Part shown: piece after piece, positions 23,520-32,255 of the stretch
How the letters are laid out: every line of letters starts with the position of its first letter
Numbering within the stretch: position 1 is the first letter of the stretch
Source: Betaproteobacteria bacterium
GTDB lineage: Bacteria > Pseudomonadota > Gammaproteobacteria > Burkholderiales > Usitatibacteraceae
Direction: 5' to 3'
NCBI GenBank assembly: GCA_016791265.1
Contig: JAEUMY010000022.1
Span: 62,001 to 126,000 of the forward strand
DNA length: 64,000 nucleotides
Translations under genes and position numbers: made by a program
Notes under the pieces: generated by a model
Seen by the model: the letters and a program-made list of their open reading frames with translations, nothing else
What the model was told of the DNA's origin: nothing
Database searches by the model: none

Positions 23520-25799
23520 TTACATCCAGGGTGAATCGTCGGCACTCGGCGCCGCGGGCTGCTTGGAACTTCTGCCGCCACCGAGCAGCGCAACCGCCAG
23601 CGGGTCCTGCCGCGGCGCGCGCTTTGGCTTCACTGCCGGCACAGCCTTCGCGCCGCCCGCACCGGCGGCGGGTGTTGCTGCCGCCGATGCGGACGGTGGC
23701 GCCTCTCCTGGCGCCGCCTCAGTGGCTGCTGCGGTGTTCATTTCACTGTCTTGCTCAGCGTCCGGCTCCGCATCGCCGCTGCGAATATTCGCGGCGGCAT
23801 CACGCGCGGCCTGGTCCGCCGCTTCCTGCTGCGCGCGGAGCTGGGCCATGGTGACCATGTCGGGCTGGCGGATGCGCTGTTCGTACGCGCTCCACGCGGC
23901 ATCGGACATCAGGTTGATGCGCAGCTTGCGCGCGGCGTGCAGTGCGTACACCTCGCAGTCGAGGAATTCGTTTCGCACGCCTTGCTTCACCTGCCAGTAC
24001 AGCTTGTTCCGGGGCCGGCCCTTCATGGGGGCCTTCACCTCGGAGGTGATCTGCTTGAACCAGTCGCCACGGATGCCGCGATACCAGTGCATGCGACCTG
24101 GACCGGTGCCGGTCACGGTGACGCGCTCGCCGCCAATCTCGCGCAGCTCGCTCAACTTCAGGCGGCCGCCGAATTCGCCGTAACCGATGATCAGGTCCTT
24201 GGCTTTTTCGGTGCCGACCATGTACACCTGCAGGCCGTACTTCGAGGCCTTGCTGCGACTGTTCGGGTCGACCGGCTTCGGCACGCGGAAGATCTCGCCG
24301 CCGCCGTCGCTCGCGCCTTTCACCGCGATCACGCCGTGCGCTTTGTGCTTGCGCGCGAAGTGGTACACGGCGTCGCTTGTGTTGCCATCGCTAGCATCGA
24401 TGCTCATGCACTCGATGTACATGTCGACGCCGCTGACGTGGCGGTACTCGCGGAAGAGAAACTCTTCCAGCTCATCCCAGACCGGATCGGAATGATCAAC
24501 GACGTTGCCGTAAATTTCGCCAGCAAACACGCGCCAGCTCTCTTCGCCGCGGCCCCAGGCCACGACCTTTACCGCGAGGCGGTCACCCTGCACATCTACA
24601 CCAGCCGTCAGGCGGAGCCCGCCCCACGGCACAGTGAATTCTTCGTACGCTTCTGCGCGCTGCTCCAGCTCTTCGATCTCCGGCACCGGCGACTTGAACC
24701 GGAACGGAAGGCCGAGCTGGTTGTTGTAGAACTCGACCAGGGCGTTGTTGTCGCCGGCCGCCGCCTGGTGCTGGGCTTCCAGGTACTTCTTCACCAGCTC
24801 CGGCAGGGCCGCACCTGGGAACAGCGAGATCAGGTCCGACATGTAAAACCCGGCGAGCCCGGTGAACGGCGCGGTCGGCAACCAGCCGACGCCCGGCTCA
24901 CCGGCGGCCTGTGCGTCACAGCTCGCCCGAATATTGTTGTCTTTTTCGCTCGGGCTCCACAACACGCCGCAGCCGTCGCATTCGTACGCGGCGGTCTCGG
25001 GCAGCGCGTGACCGTACACGGGATGCGTGACGGTCTCGTCGCTGCGCCACTTGACGTTCTCCCACACCAGCGGAGCAGCGTGGCCACAGTGATTGCAGCG
25101 CACGAAGAACTTGCGCTGATCAGTCAGCAACATTTCATCGGCTATCGCCGATAGGCCTTCAAGCGTGGGCGTACCGCCCATCACGCTCATCGTGTCGAAG
25201 TAAGTCTTCAACCGCTCGCGGATCAGCTTGACCGTGCGGCCCTGCCCTTTTACGTCTGTCTCGCAGTCGTCGGGTTCCTCGACGAACACGTACCGCGCCG
25301 AACTGGACTTCACGGCGTCCGGCGTGTGCGAGCCGACAAACTTGATCCAGCCACCCGCAAAGACTTTGAAGAGCTGGGTGATCCCCTTCTCTCGCGACTT
25401 CAGCGGCACCTTCTCTGCGAGGCAGGGCGTGACCTCGATCATCGGTTCAAACCGTTCGAGGTTGAACTCCTTGCCCTTGTCCGCCTTCGGGAACATCACC
25501 AGGATCGGCGCCGGGCAGACGTCGATGATGTACCCGAGCAGGTTCACCAGGATCGATTCGGTGTACCCGCCCTGCGAGCCTTTCTGCACGCGCACACCGC
25601 GCACGCCTGGCTCGTTGAACGCATCGAGCACCGCGCGCAGCTGCGGCACCATCGTCCATTCAAACTTGCCCCACATCTCGGCCGATCGCGCCGAGATGTA
25701 CCGCTTTGTTTCAGCCCACTCCGACGGCGGGATCCGCGGGGTCGGGACGAACGCCGCCCAGACCCGGGCCAACAGGTCCTGCAGCGTTCGATTGATCAT
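23520..25799 (-). CDS. Terminase large subunit, lambda gpA family
   Basis: The 759-residue protein has a gpA-type N-terminus (PPSEWAETKRYISA), an atypical Walker A around GVRVQKGSQGGYTES (residues 68-82), Walker B RYVFVEEPDD (169-178), and a zinc-binding pair CNHCGH...CDGCG near 235-280. The nuclease domain follows. The C-terminal 110 residues are Ala/Pro-rich, lacking in lambda, and hold a copy of the 12-bp palindrome at 23781. The start overlaps the small subunit by 89 bp and has no clear ribosome site. Confidence 0.92.
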   Translation of the reverse strand: MINRTLQDLLARVWAAFVPTPRIPPSEWAETKRYISARSAEMWGKFEWTMVPQLRAVLDAFNEPGVRGVRVQKGSQGGYTESILVNLLGYIIDVCPAPILVMFPKADKGKEFNLERFEPMIEVTPCLAEKVPLKSREKGITQLFKVFAGGWIKFVGSHTPDAVKSSSARYVFVEEPDDCETDVKGQGRTVKLIRERLKTYFDTMSVMGGTPTLEGLSAIADEMLLTDQRKFFVRCNHCGHAAPLVWENVKWRSDETVTHPVYGHALPETAAYECDGCGVLWSPSEKDNNIRASCDAQAAGEPGVGWLPTAPFTGLAGFYMSDLISLFPGAALPELVKKYLEAQHQAAAGDNNALVEFYNNQLGLPFRFKSPVPEIEELEQRAEAYEEFTVPWGGLRLTAGVDVQGDRLAVKVVAWGRGEESWRVFAGEIYGNVVDHSDPVWDELEEFLFREYRHVSGVDMYIECMSIDASDGNTSDAVYHFARKHKAHGVIAVKGASDGGGEIFRVPKPVDPNSRSKASKYGLQVYMVGTEKAKDLIIGYGEFGGRLKLSELREIGGERVTVTGTGPGRMHWYRGIRGDWFKQITSEVKAPMKGRPRNKLYWQVKQGVRNEFLDCEVYALHAARKLRINLMSDAAWSAYEQRIRQPDMVTMAQLRAQQEAADQAARDAAANIRSGDAEPDAEQDSEMNTAAATEAAPGEAPPSASAAATPAAGAGGAKAVPAVKPKRAPRQDPLAVALLGGGRSSKQPAAPSADDSPWM
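23781..23792. repeat. GCGAATATTCGC palindrome, copy 4
   Basis: Perfect palindrome within the variable C-terminal linker of the large terminase, read as Ala-Asn-Ile-Arg on the minus strand. Confidence 0.9.
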
Positions 25800-26352
25800 C
25801 GTGGTTTTCGGTGTCGCGCTCTTTTAAGTTGAAGCGCGCCAGCAGGTTTGCCGCATCAGCCTCGAACAGCTTGGCCAGCAAGTCATCGACTTCGGCTTGC
25901 ATCGCGGCGCCGTCGACGCCGAGGCGCGTCAGAAACTCGGTGAACTCACGCTCGAGCAGCGTGCGCTTTGCTTCAATACCTGGCGCGGCTTCCAGCAAAC
26001 CGGCCAGCCGCGATCGCTGCCCTAGCAGGAACGCGGCCGCCGCAAAAACTCGGCCGCGCCACACCGGCTCGATCTCCTCGGCCGGCACCAGTGTGGCGGC
26101 CTTGATCGCGTTTTCACGTTCGAGCGCGTCAGCCTGCAACCGCGTTAGCCGGTCGCGCTGCGTTTCCTTGCCCCGCTTGGCCAGCTCGCGCTCGATGCGC
26201 CAGTCGATGCACGCCGTTGTGTCGTACACGTTCGCCTGGCCGCGCTCGCCGCGCTGCTCGATCGGCATCCCGTCCTTCTGCCACTCCCAGAGAGTGACAT
26301 CCGTGACGCCGAGGATCTCGGCCAGCTCTGTCTGGTTAACCTTCTTGCCCAT
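25711..26352 (-). CDS. Terminase small subunit, Nu1-like
   Basis: The 213-residue protein begins with a winged HTH (KKVNQTELAEILGVTDVTLWEWQKDGMP) of the Nu1/MerR kind used to bind cos DNA, then helices for self-assembly and a C-terminal tail for the large subunit. It overlaps the large subunit gene. With gpA it cuts and packages the genome. Its recognition site is expected just upstream (26353-26499). Confidence 0.85.
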   Translation of the reverse strand: MGKKVNQTELAEILGVTDVTLWEWQKDGMPIEQRGERGQANVYDTTACIDWRIERELAKRGKETQRDRLTRLQADALERENAIKAATLVPAEEIEPVWRGRVFAAAAFLLGQRSRLAGLLEAAPGIEAKRTLLEREFTEFLTRLGVDGAAMQAEVDDLLAKLFEADAANLLARFNLKERDTENHDDQSNAAGPVGPGLGGVRPDPADPAVGVG

Positions 26353-26499
26353 CGCTCTGACCGACTTCGGCCCTATTTGACCGGACTAGTTAACCCGTTG
26401 ATTTTTCGGTGTAACTGAAATCGAAAGGGGGGGATTTTGCGCCGTATACACAAACTCGCAGGAAGGACCCGCGAATATTGCAATGATTGATTCTTCGTG
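26353..26499. other. Gap upstream of terminase, candidate cos region
   Basis: In lambda-type phages cos lies just before the small terminase gene, so this 147-bp gap is the likely place. It holds GTTAAC twofold motifs near 26333 and 26389, a G-run (GGGGGGG near 26427) and AATATT. I cannot define the nick sites by reading alone. Confidence 0.35.
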
Positions 26500-27231
26500 C
26501 TACGTCCCACGCCCGCTGTACTGCGCACGGCCGAGAGCTGCGCGGATCCGCGCGGCGACGACGGGCAGCAGGCGGCGGCGCGCGATGCTGTCGAGATCCA
26601 TCCGCTTCTTCATCGTGATGCTGGTGCGGATGATTGCGATCGGCGTCAGGCCTTGTTCGTTCAGCTTGATGTCGAATCCGCTCGGCCGCTTGAAGCTGCC
26701 CGAGAACGTCGACCGAAACTTCTTGTTGATGCGCGATCCAGCCGCGACGCCACCGCGCCGCGATTCATTCATCGGCGGCCGCACATACAGGATGCCGTTG
26801 CGGATGACCGTCCACTTGTTCTGGCGCAGCCAGGCGATCATCTTGTAGAACTTCTTCGTACCGATACGCGATCCGGCCGCCGTGTTGATCGGAATCAGCA
26901 GTGCGCGTGGCGTGGTCTTGTTGCGGATCACGCCACCGGTCGTCTGAATCTTGAACCACTTCGACAGGTTCTTCACCACCAGCCGCGGACTACCATGCCC
27001 CTGACCGCCACGGTCCTGCGTGTACACATTGGCGCGCCAGGACTTGTCCATGCGCGGGTTGACGACCTTGAATGCTCGCCGATTTTCCTCGCGCATGATC
27101 CGATCTGTTTCGGGCCGGGCATCGAGCATCCCTTGCTTGACCCGCTGCGCAATCTCTTTCTGCTTCCTGCGCGTCCAGGCTTCCAACTCTCCCGGCTTCA
27201 GCAGCCCATCCAGCGTGACACGAGTTTCCAT
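26500..27231 (-). CDS. Phage structural or accessory protein (DUF6441-like?)
   Basis: The ATG at 27231 (METRVTLDGLLKPGELEAW) is preferred over a GTG 12 bp earlier. The 243-residue protein is basic, with NRRAFKVVNPRMDKSWRANVY and a C-terminal helix. It recalls a phage family found close to terminases, but I am not certain of the name. It is the first gene after a terminator at 27252, so its transcription may depend on antitermination. Confidence 0.5.
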   Translation of the reverse strand: METRVTLDGLLKPGELEAWTRRKQKEIAQRVKQGMLDARPETDRIMREENRRAFKVVNPRMDKSWRANVYTQDRGGQGHGSPRLVVKNLSKWFKIQTTGGVIRNKTTPRALLIPINTAAGSRIGTKKFYKMIAWLRQNKWTVIRNGILYVRPPMNESRRGGVAAGSRINKKFRSTFSGSFKRPSGFDIKLNEQGLTPIAIIRTSITMKKRMDLDSIARRRLLPVVAARIRAALGRAQYSGRGT

Positions 27232-27251
27232 GCCGGGCTCCACAAAGCGAA

Positions 27252-27276
27252 AACCCGCACGGGCAAGGTGCGGGTT
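27252..27276 (-). terminator. Terminator between the Q-like gene and late genes
   Basis: AACCCGCAC (252-260) pairs with GTGCGGGTT (268-276), followed on the minus strand by TTTTCGCTTTG. Its position after the Q-like gene parallels lambda tR', the site overcome by Q. Confidence 0.65.
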
Positions 27277-27324
27277 CGATCGAGTGAGAAATTCTCAGCG
27301 TGCCGAAAGTGTACTGATTTCCCG

Positions 27325-27702
27325 TCAGCGCGCAACTGTACAATTTATTTCTTCGTGCAGGATGGTGATGAGGTGCTGTATTCCCCTCTCGACCCACCTA
27401 TCCCGAGAGCGCTCAGAACACTTGAGCATCTGCGCCTGATCCCACCGCGACCCGGCCAGAAGGTATGACACCTCAATGGCCGTTCGCAATGTACGGTCGA
27501 TTTCGCCCAGCTTCCGAATAGCGCGATCCGTTTGCCACACTTCCTCGGGGGCCTCTCGCGACGTGCCATCCGTGGACTTGATCGCGTACTCCAGATAGGT
27601 GCAGTGTCCAGGCAGACCCAGAAAACCGGACGAGAGCCCACCAGCCACATACCGCGCCCACCGCTTCAGCCGCAGGTCGACATCTTCTTCGTTCAACGTC
27701 AT
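27325..27702 (-). CDS. Putative late regulator (antiterminator Q-like)
   Basis: This 125-residue protein has an N-terminal WARYVAGGLSSGFLG segment and a C-terminal helical part (RTAIEVSYLLAGSRWDQAQMLKCSERSRDRWVERG) that resembles the sigma-region-4-like helix-turn-helix seen in Q-type late regulators. It sits between the replication block and the late operon, before a terminator. The role as an activator of late transcription is inferred from the HTH and position. Confidence 0.6.
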   Translation of the reverse strand: MTLNEEDVDLRLKRWARYVAGGLSSGFLGLPGHCTYLEYAIKSTDGTSREAPEEVWQTDRAIRKLGEIDRTLRTAIEVSYLLAGSRWDQAQMLKCSERSRDRWVERGIQHLITILHEEINCTVAR

Positions 27703-27944
27703 GGCTTTCGCTCTCCCAAATTTCCACGGTTCGCGCGCACCGAGGCCTCGATGCGATCGCGCTTCTGTTGCCAGGTCAGGAATCGGCGCGGCATGCGCGG
27801 CGGTGGCGCCGAGGCCTCGGCCAGCCGCTCCATCAACCGCCGGGCTTCCGCAGCCGCAGCGGACTCACGCGCCGACATCAGCTCATCGGCCAGCTCGGCC
27901 GGGTCTCGGTGGTAGAACCGCGACGGCAGGATGCGGCTCATCGA
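27699..27944 (-). CDS. Small unknown helical protein
   Basis: The 81-residue product starts at the ATG at 27944 (MSRILPSRFYHRDPAELADEL) and overlaps the Q-like gene by 4 bp. It is highly helical and basic (ARRLMERLAEA, then MPRRFLTWQQKRDRIEA). It directly precedes (on the minus strand, follows) the iteron region. A replication accessory is possible but unproven. Confidence 0.5.
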   Translation of the reverse strand, partial: SMSRILPSRFYHRDPAELADELMSARESAAAAEARRLMERLAEASAPPPRMPRRFLTWQQKRDRIEASVRANRGNLGERKP

Positions 27945-27953
27945 TCGGCCCCC

Positions 27954-28231
27954 GAGGTTGGACGCCAAGGTAGGACGCCGAGGTAGGACGGTTTTTCCCT
28001 TGGCGAATCAATACGATGTCCTACCGTCCTACCTGTCCAACCTGACAGCGCAGGGGTGCGCGCGCGCGTACGTGTGCGCGGGTGCGTGTGTGCGTGTGCG
28101 GGCGCGCCCGCACGCATGCGCGCCGCGTGCGCGCTCGCATGAGTAGGTAGGACGGTAGGACATCCCTTTGATTCAACAGATGAAACAACGTCCGTCCTAC
28201 CTCTTTTCAATAGGTAGGACGAGGTCGGACG
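27954..28231. other. Candidate phage replication origin with iterons
   Basis: Eleven copies of a 9-10 bp motif (AGGTAGGACG and variants, both orientations) lie at about 27954, 27969, 27981, 28018, 28026, 28035, 28145, 28154, 28194, 28212 and 28222. They form a left cluster, a right cluster and a central alternating GC segment. The next gene on the minus strand encodes a primase/helicase. Iterons next to an initiator or helicase gene are typical of phage origins. The 303-bp gap 27945-28247 has no other gene. Confidence 0.7.
28056..28138. repeat. Alternating purine-pyrimidine tract, Z-DNA-prone
   Basis: Runs such as GTGCGCGCGCGCGTACGTGT and GTGCGTGTGTGCGTGTGCG, with a GGGCGCGCCC palindrome at 28099-28108, fill 80 bp between the two iteron clusters. 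Long (CG/TG)n tracts readily adopt left-handed DNA under supercoiling. It has no open frame of note. Confidence 0.75.
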
Positions 28232-28247
28232 GATCACCGAAATGCGA

Positions 28248-30770
28248 TCAAAACGGCTCATCTTCGCCCCCTTGATCGTTCGAATTCATGGGCGACGCTG
28301 AAGGCTTGGCAGATGGCGGCCGGAGATACACGTACCCCCGCCTGCCGGAGCCCTTTTTCACCTTCTTCCAGCCCAGCCGCTTCATCACGATGCCGGCGCG
28401 CGTTTGCGCCTGGCGGTCCTGACGCGCGAAGTCCAGCTTCAGCGCCGCGCCGAGCAGTTCAGCCATCGTGACCTCGTTGACCGGGCCATCGAGCGCAGTG
28501 CCGTCCAGAAACTTCTCGATCGGCTCCAGCCACGCATCCTCGACAAACCGCTGATCCTGCTGCCGCTCGAACAGATGCCTTTCGTCGGGCAGCACCCAGT
28601 GCGGAAAATCCTTCCGCATCCAGTGCATCGCCTCGCCCCAGAGCTGGTCGCGATCCGCCTTCAGCTGCTCCAGGTCAATCGCATACACCCGCACAGGCCA
28701 GAAACGCCGGTTGCCAGTCTCATCCTTCAGGTACACGCCCAGATTCACCGTGCCGCCGAACACGCAGCGCCGCGGCTTCTCTTCCAGCTTTCGCCCATAC
28801 GGCGGGCGGAAGAAATCCACCCGGTGCGTCAGAAACTGCTTCGTCTCCGACGTGTCGGCCTTGTTCATGCCTTCCAGCTCGGCCATCTCGACGATCCAGT
28901 ACCCCTGCAACGCGAGCAGCGAATCCTTGTCCTTGAAATTCAGCCGGACATCGGAAAACCACTTCCCGCCGAGCACGCTGAACGCCGTCGACTTCATCAA
29001 GCCCTGCTCACCTTCCAGAATGAGCATGTTGTCCATCTGACAGCCCGGCATGAACACCCGCCTGCATGCGCCGACCATCCACTTCGTGGCCGCCTTTTCG
29101 CAGTACGTCCGTTCCTCGTCCTGCTCCTCGGGCGTTTGCTGCGTAAATTCCTCGCCCGTGCACGCGCCGAAGTAGCGCTGCATCATCGTCGCCAGGCGGT
29201 ACGTGCCATCCCACCGGCTCGCACAGCCCTCCAGGTAATCCTTGAGTTCATGAAACTCATTGCGGCGCGATGCCAGCAGCACGGCATCCGTCACCGTCTT
29301 GTCCGGCGGCTCGCCGATGCGTTGCGAGAACCACAGCTTCAGCCGCACGTCATCGATGTCCTGCCACTTTCCCGTGGCGCCACCGGCGAACGGCGGCGGC
29401 TGCAGCTTGATCACCTGCTCGCCGTACAGATCGAATCCGAGCACGCCCTGCCATTCGTCGTGATGCTGCAGCACCAGCTGCGCGTTGTGCAGCGTCGGCT
29501 TCAACGCGCCGGACTTTGTTCGCTGCAGATCATCGTGCCAGGTCCGCACATACGGCACCGGTTCGCCGTCAGGCTCCGGTGGGGTGGAAATGCCATCCGG
29601 CGGGCCATCGCCGCCACCGTCTCCACCACCACCACCCGACCCACCGCTGCCGCCATCGGGCGCCGCCTCGTGCGGGTCACGGCCCGACACAGCGTCGGCC
29701 CACACCGCGCCGCTCGGCGGACCATCCTGAGCAGTCGCAGCAGGCGCTTCCGCCGGCTTCTCCGCGCACACAGTCTCCACCAGCTCGGGGATCGCCTTCA
29801 GCTGCGCTTCGCACTCCTCGAGTCCGCGCGCCAAGTGCAGGTCGTTGAAGTCCGTCCACTTGTCGTCCCGGCTGTCAGCCAGGAAAAGCGGCACAAGCAC
29901 CGCCGCCCGCTTGACCGCACGCGCGGCCACGTGCGCGTAGTACACACCCGGATTGAACGGCGTGCCGTCCGGCTTCGTCGTCTTCCAGTCATCATCCGCG
30001 CAGAAGATGATCGGCGAGGTTGGGTACCGCTCGCGCAGGATCTCCGCCACCGGCTTCAAATTGCCCGCATTGAACGCCACGAACACCGTCAGCACCTGGC
30101 GCGTCGCCATGCGCACCGACAGGCCCGTCGCAAATCCCTCGACGACCAGGATCACATCCCCGTCGCCCGGAATATTGCCGAGGCGGCACGCGCCGCCTTC
30201 CATGGCCATGTTCTTGTTGAACCGTTTCGTACCGTCCTGCGCGATCTTCTGCAGGCCGACCATCCGGCCGCCCTTCTCCTCCGCGTCGTACCGCAGGATC
30301 GGCACCAGGATCGTCCCGTCGTGCGCCAGGCGACACGACTCAAGATGCACCGCCTTCCGCAGCGCGTACGCCGACGACACCCCCGTCGTGCCGGCGAGAT
30401 GCAGCTTGATCGCCTTGCTCCACTGATCGCGCGCCCGGTTCGCGGCGAGGTGCGCGCGCTCGGCGCGTTTCTCATCCTCGCGGCGCTGCTTCTCGGCCAT
30501 CTCCTCCCGGAATCGCTGGCGCTCTGCCGAGTCCACCCCGGCGGCGTCCCAGTCGATGACCACCTTCGTCACCTCGACCGCGCCCCACATCCCGAAGTAC
30601 CCGGTCACGAATTCGCGGCCATCGCGTGTACGGTGTTCGTACAGCTTGTAAAAAGCCCGCTTGTTCGGCCCGTACCGGACGATCCGATCCAACGTCAGCG
30701 AACCGTTGATCGGCGGCATTCCCACCGCCTGCATCTGCTCGTGCAGGCTGTCCAGATTCGCCCAGGTCAT
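28248..30770 (-). CDS. Primase/VapE-type replication helicase
   Basis: The 840-residue protein has an N-terminal primase part with a Toprim-like segment (DVILVVEGFATGLSVRMAT near 210-230), a Gly/Pro-rich linker near residues 365-395 and a C-terminal VapE-type helicase (LILEGEQGLMKSTAFSVLGG Walker A near 595-615; FSDVRLNFKDKDSLLALQG; RRCVFGGTVNLGVYL sensor). Such fusions start replication in many temperate phages. It starts next to the gene at 30767 (4-bp overlap) and ends before the iterons. Confidence 0.88.
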   Translation of the reverse strand: MTWANLDSLHEQMQAVGMPPINGSLTLDRIVRYGPNKRAFYKLYEHRTRDGREFVTGYFGMWGAVEVTKVVIDWDAAGVDSAERQRFREEMAEKQRREDEKRAERAHLAANRARDQWSKAIKLHLAGTTGVSSAYALRKAVHLESCRLAHDGTILVPILRYDAEEKGGRMVGLQKIAQDGTKRFNKNMAMEGGACRLGNIPGDGDVILVVEGFATGLSVRMATRQVLTVFVAFNAGNLKPVAEILRERYPTSPIIFCADDDWKTTKPDGTPFNPGVYYAHVAARAVKRAAVLVPLFLADSRDDKWTDFNDLHLARGLEECEAQLKAIPELVETVCAEKPAEAPAATAQDGPPSGAVWADAVSGRDPHEAAPDGGSGGSGGGGGDGGGDGPPDGISTPPEPDGEPVPYVRTWHDDLQRTKSGALKPTLHNAQLVLQHHDEWQGVLGFDLYGEQVIKLQPPPFAGGATGKWQDIDDVRLKLWFSQRIGEPPDKTVTDAVLLASRRNEFHELKDYLEGCASRWDGTYRLATMMQRYFGACTGEEFTQQTPEEQDEERTYCEKAATKWMVGACRRVFMPGCQMDNMLILEGEQGLMKSTAFSVLGGKWFSDVRLNFKDKDSLLALQGYWIVEMAELEGMNKADTSETKQFLTHRVDFFRPPYGRKLEEKPRRCVFGGTVNLGVYLKDETGNRRFWPVRVYAIDLEQLKADRDQLWGEAMHWMRKDFPHWVLPDERHLFERQQDQRFVEDAWLEPIEKFLDGTALDGPVNEVTMAELLGAALKLDFARQDRQAQTRAGIVMKRLGWKKVKKGSGRRGYVYLRPPSAKPSASPMNSNDQGGEDEPF

Positions 30771-31099
30771 GCGGCCGCCTTGAGTTCCGTCGGTGTTGCG
30801 GCCGAGCGCTGCGCCCAGATCTCTCGCACCCGCGCCTCGACCTTCGCGCCGAGCACGGCGCCATCCTTCCGGCTGCGAATATTCGCAAGCGCCGCGAGCC
30901 GCTGCTCGCGCGTGGCCAGCCCGGCGATGCGCTGCGAATGCTCCTCCACGTAGAACGCCTCGATCATTGCCAGCTCATCGACCAGTCGCAGCCGCGCCGG
31001 CCGCTTGCCGTCGCGCCACACCGTCTCGATGCGGCCCGTGCCAGGCACGCGGCGGATCACGCCGAGAAGTTGGTCAGTCACCGGATTTTCAGTCGTCAT
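30767..31099 (-). CDS. Small unknown protein of the replication operon
   Basis: This 110-residue helical protein starts at an ATG within the end of the winged-helix gene and overlaps the helicase start by 4 bp. A copy of GCGAATATTCGC at 30875 encodes Ala-Asn-Ile-Arg within it. No family is recognised. Position suggests a helicase loader or regulator, without direct support. Confidence 0.55.
   Translation of the reverse strand: MTTENPVTDQLLGVIRRVPGTGRIETVWRDGKRPARLRLVDELAMIEAFYVEEHSQRIAGLATREQRLAALANIRSRKDGAVLGAKVEARVREIWAQRSAATPTELKAAA
30875..30886. repeat. GCGAATATTCGC palindrome, copy 5
   Basis: Perfect palindrome in the 30767-31099 gene, read as Ala-Asn-Ile-Arg. Flanks extend to TGCGAATATTCGCA. 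Confidence 0.9.
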
Positions 31100-31532
31100 G
31101 CCGCTTCCCTATCAACGGCGCGAACACCATCGACAGCAAGCCGGAACGATTCAGCGCACCCGTGGGCGGCGTCACCGGCCGAGCCGCGCGTGACTTGATC
31201 GGCTGCGATCCCTCGGCCATCTTGCGCGGCGACGACTTGCCCCGCGGTCGGCCTCGGCCCCGGTCAGGTATCTCCACGGCCGTTCGCGCCCAAAGCGCCG
31301 GCTTCTTCCGCTCGCCTGTTTCCTTCAGCACACCGGCCGCGATCAATCGCTTCATCACCGCAGAGACCTGCGTCGGCGAAAGGCCCGTCGCCTCGACAAT
31401 CTGCTGCCGAGTGAACCCGACCACCGTCGCAGCCGTCTCTGGCGTCCACACCGGCAGCACATCCCACACCTGCCGGCGCAGAGAATCCGCGACCGGGGGA
31501 GGCTTGACAGGACGAACGCCGGGCGAGCTCAT
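31089..31532 (-). CDS. Winged-helix DNA-binding protein (replication O-like position)
   Basis: The 147-residue product starts at the ATG at 31532, whose ATGA overlaps the stop of the small gene upstream. It has a winged helix: FTRQQIVEATGLSPTQVSAVMKRLIAAGVLKETGERKKPALW (about 40-85), then a basic Arg/Gly/Lys-rich tail. It may bind the iterons at 27954-28231 as an origin-binding protein. That is inferred from context. Confidence 0.65.
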   Translation of the reverse strand: MSSPGVRPVKPPPVADSLRRQVWDVLPVWTPETAATVVGFTRQQIVEATGLSPTQVSAVMKRLIAAGVLKETGERKKPALWARTAVEIPDRGRGRPRGKSSPRKMAEGSQPIKSRAARPVTPPTGALNRSGLLSMVFAPLIGKRHDD

Positions 31533-31708
31533 GGACGTTCCCACCACAGCCGCGCGCGATTGGCGCCTGTCATCAGCACCAACGCGGCGGCGCAGGACAG
31601 CGCGCCGGCCAACGCGAGCAGACAGGCAAGGCCCGCCACCACGAAGAGCAGCGCGTACACGATCACGGATGCGATCGCGGCGGAAATGGAAGCGAAGAAC
31701 CGGAGCAT
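31529..31708 (-). CDS. Small two-helix membrane protein
   Basis: A 59-residue frame starting ATG at 31708 encodes MLRFFASISAAIASVIVYA followed by a second hydrophobic segment (AGLACLLALAGALSCAAALVL) and a basic tail ending LWWERP. Its stop forms ATGA with the start of the winged-helix gene, good evidence of translational coupling and so of a real gene. It may act at the inner membrane as an exclusion or host-takeover factor. Function unknown. Confidence 0.65.
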   Translation of the reverse strand: MLRFFASISAAIASVIVYALLFVVAGLACLLALAGALSCAAALVLMTGANRARLWWERP

Positions 31709-31714
31709 GCAGGG

Positions 31715-32092
31715 TCAGGCCGATCCCGTGCGCTGCAGACGATTGGCCAGAACAGTCAGCGCGGCTACCCCATCGAGAAATTCACGCTGCAGGCGCTCCT
31801 TCTGATCCTCCGGATCGACCGCGCGGACTTCGTAGCCGCACTCGGCGCCGATGAACTGCATCGCCACGTGACTCCCTGCTTCGCGGGCCAGCCGCAGAAT
31901 AAAAACCACGCGCTCAGGATCCAGACGCTCACGCCTGGACGGATTCAAACAGTCCCGAAGCCACGTCGACGCATCGTCCACCGAGAGCTCGGGCCTCAAC
32001 TTGCTCGCCACAACCTTCACCCCGCCAGCAGCCTTCACCGCTTCGCGAAGGGCTTCGTTGACGTTCTCCACAAACAACGCGTTCTGTTGCAT
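31715..32092 (-). CDS. CII-like phage regulator (CP76 family)
   Basis: The 125-residue product starts at the ATG at 32092, with TTTTTGGAGG upstream. It has the pattern of the phage CII (CP76) family: LREAVKAAGGVKVVASKLRP, then DDASTWLRDCLNPSRRERLDPERVVFILRLAREAG. It lies after the Cro-like genes and a terminator, as lambda cII follows cro and tR1. It may promote lysogeny by activating the repressor or integrase promoter. Confidence 0.72.
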   Translation of the reverse strand: MQQNALFVENVNEALREAVKAAGGVKVVASKLRPELSVDDASTWLRDCLNPSRRERLDPERVVFILRLAREAGSHVAMQFIGAECGYEVRAVDPEDQKERLQREFLDGVAALTVLANRLQRTGSA

Positions 32093-32208
32093 CGCAACCT
32101 CCAAAAATCAGCGTGTCCGCGCCTGTCCGAATTTCACGGACACGCACGGACAGACAGCGAGTGAGCAGGCGGGGAGAATGGCCAACATGGACACCGAAAC
32201 CCCGATCA

Positions 32209-32255
32209 GGAAAAGAAAAACCCGCCGTCACGAGCCGCGAGGCCGTGACGACGGG
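32209..32255 (-). terminator. tR1-like terminator between Cro-like genes and CII-like gene
   Basis: CCCGCCGTCACG (221-232) and CGTGACGACGGG (244-255) form a 12-bp stem with one mismatch. On the minus strand TTTTTCTTTTCC follows. It would limit leftward transcripts unless antitermination occurs. The gap 32105-32393 holds no gene. Confidence 0.72.

Noticed and set aside
27945..28247. CRISPR array
   Set aside because: Repeats are only 9-10 bp, in both orientations and with irregular spacing, and there is no cas gene. Iterons explain them better.
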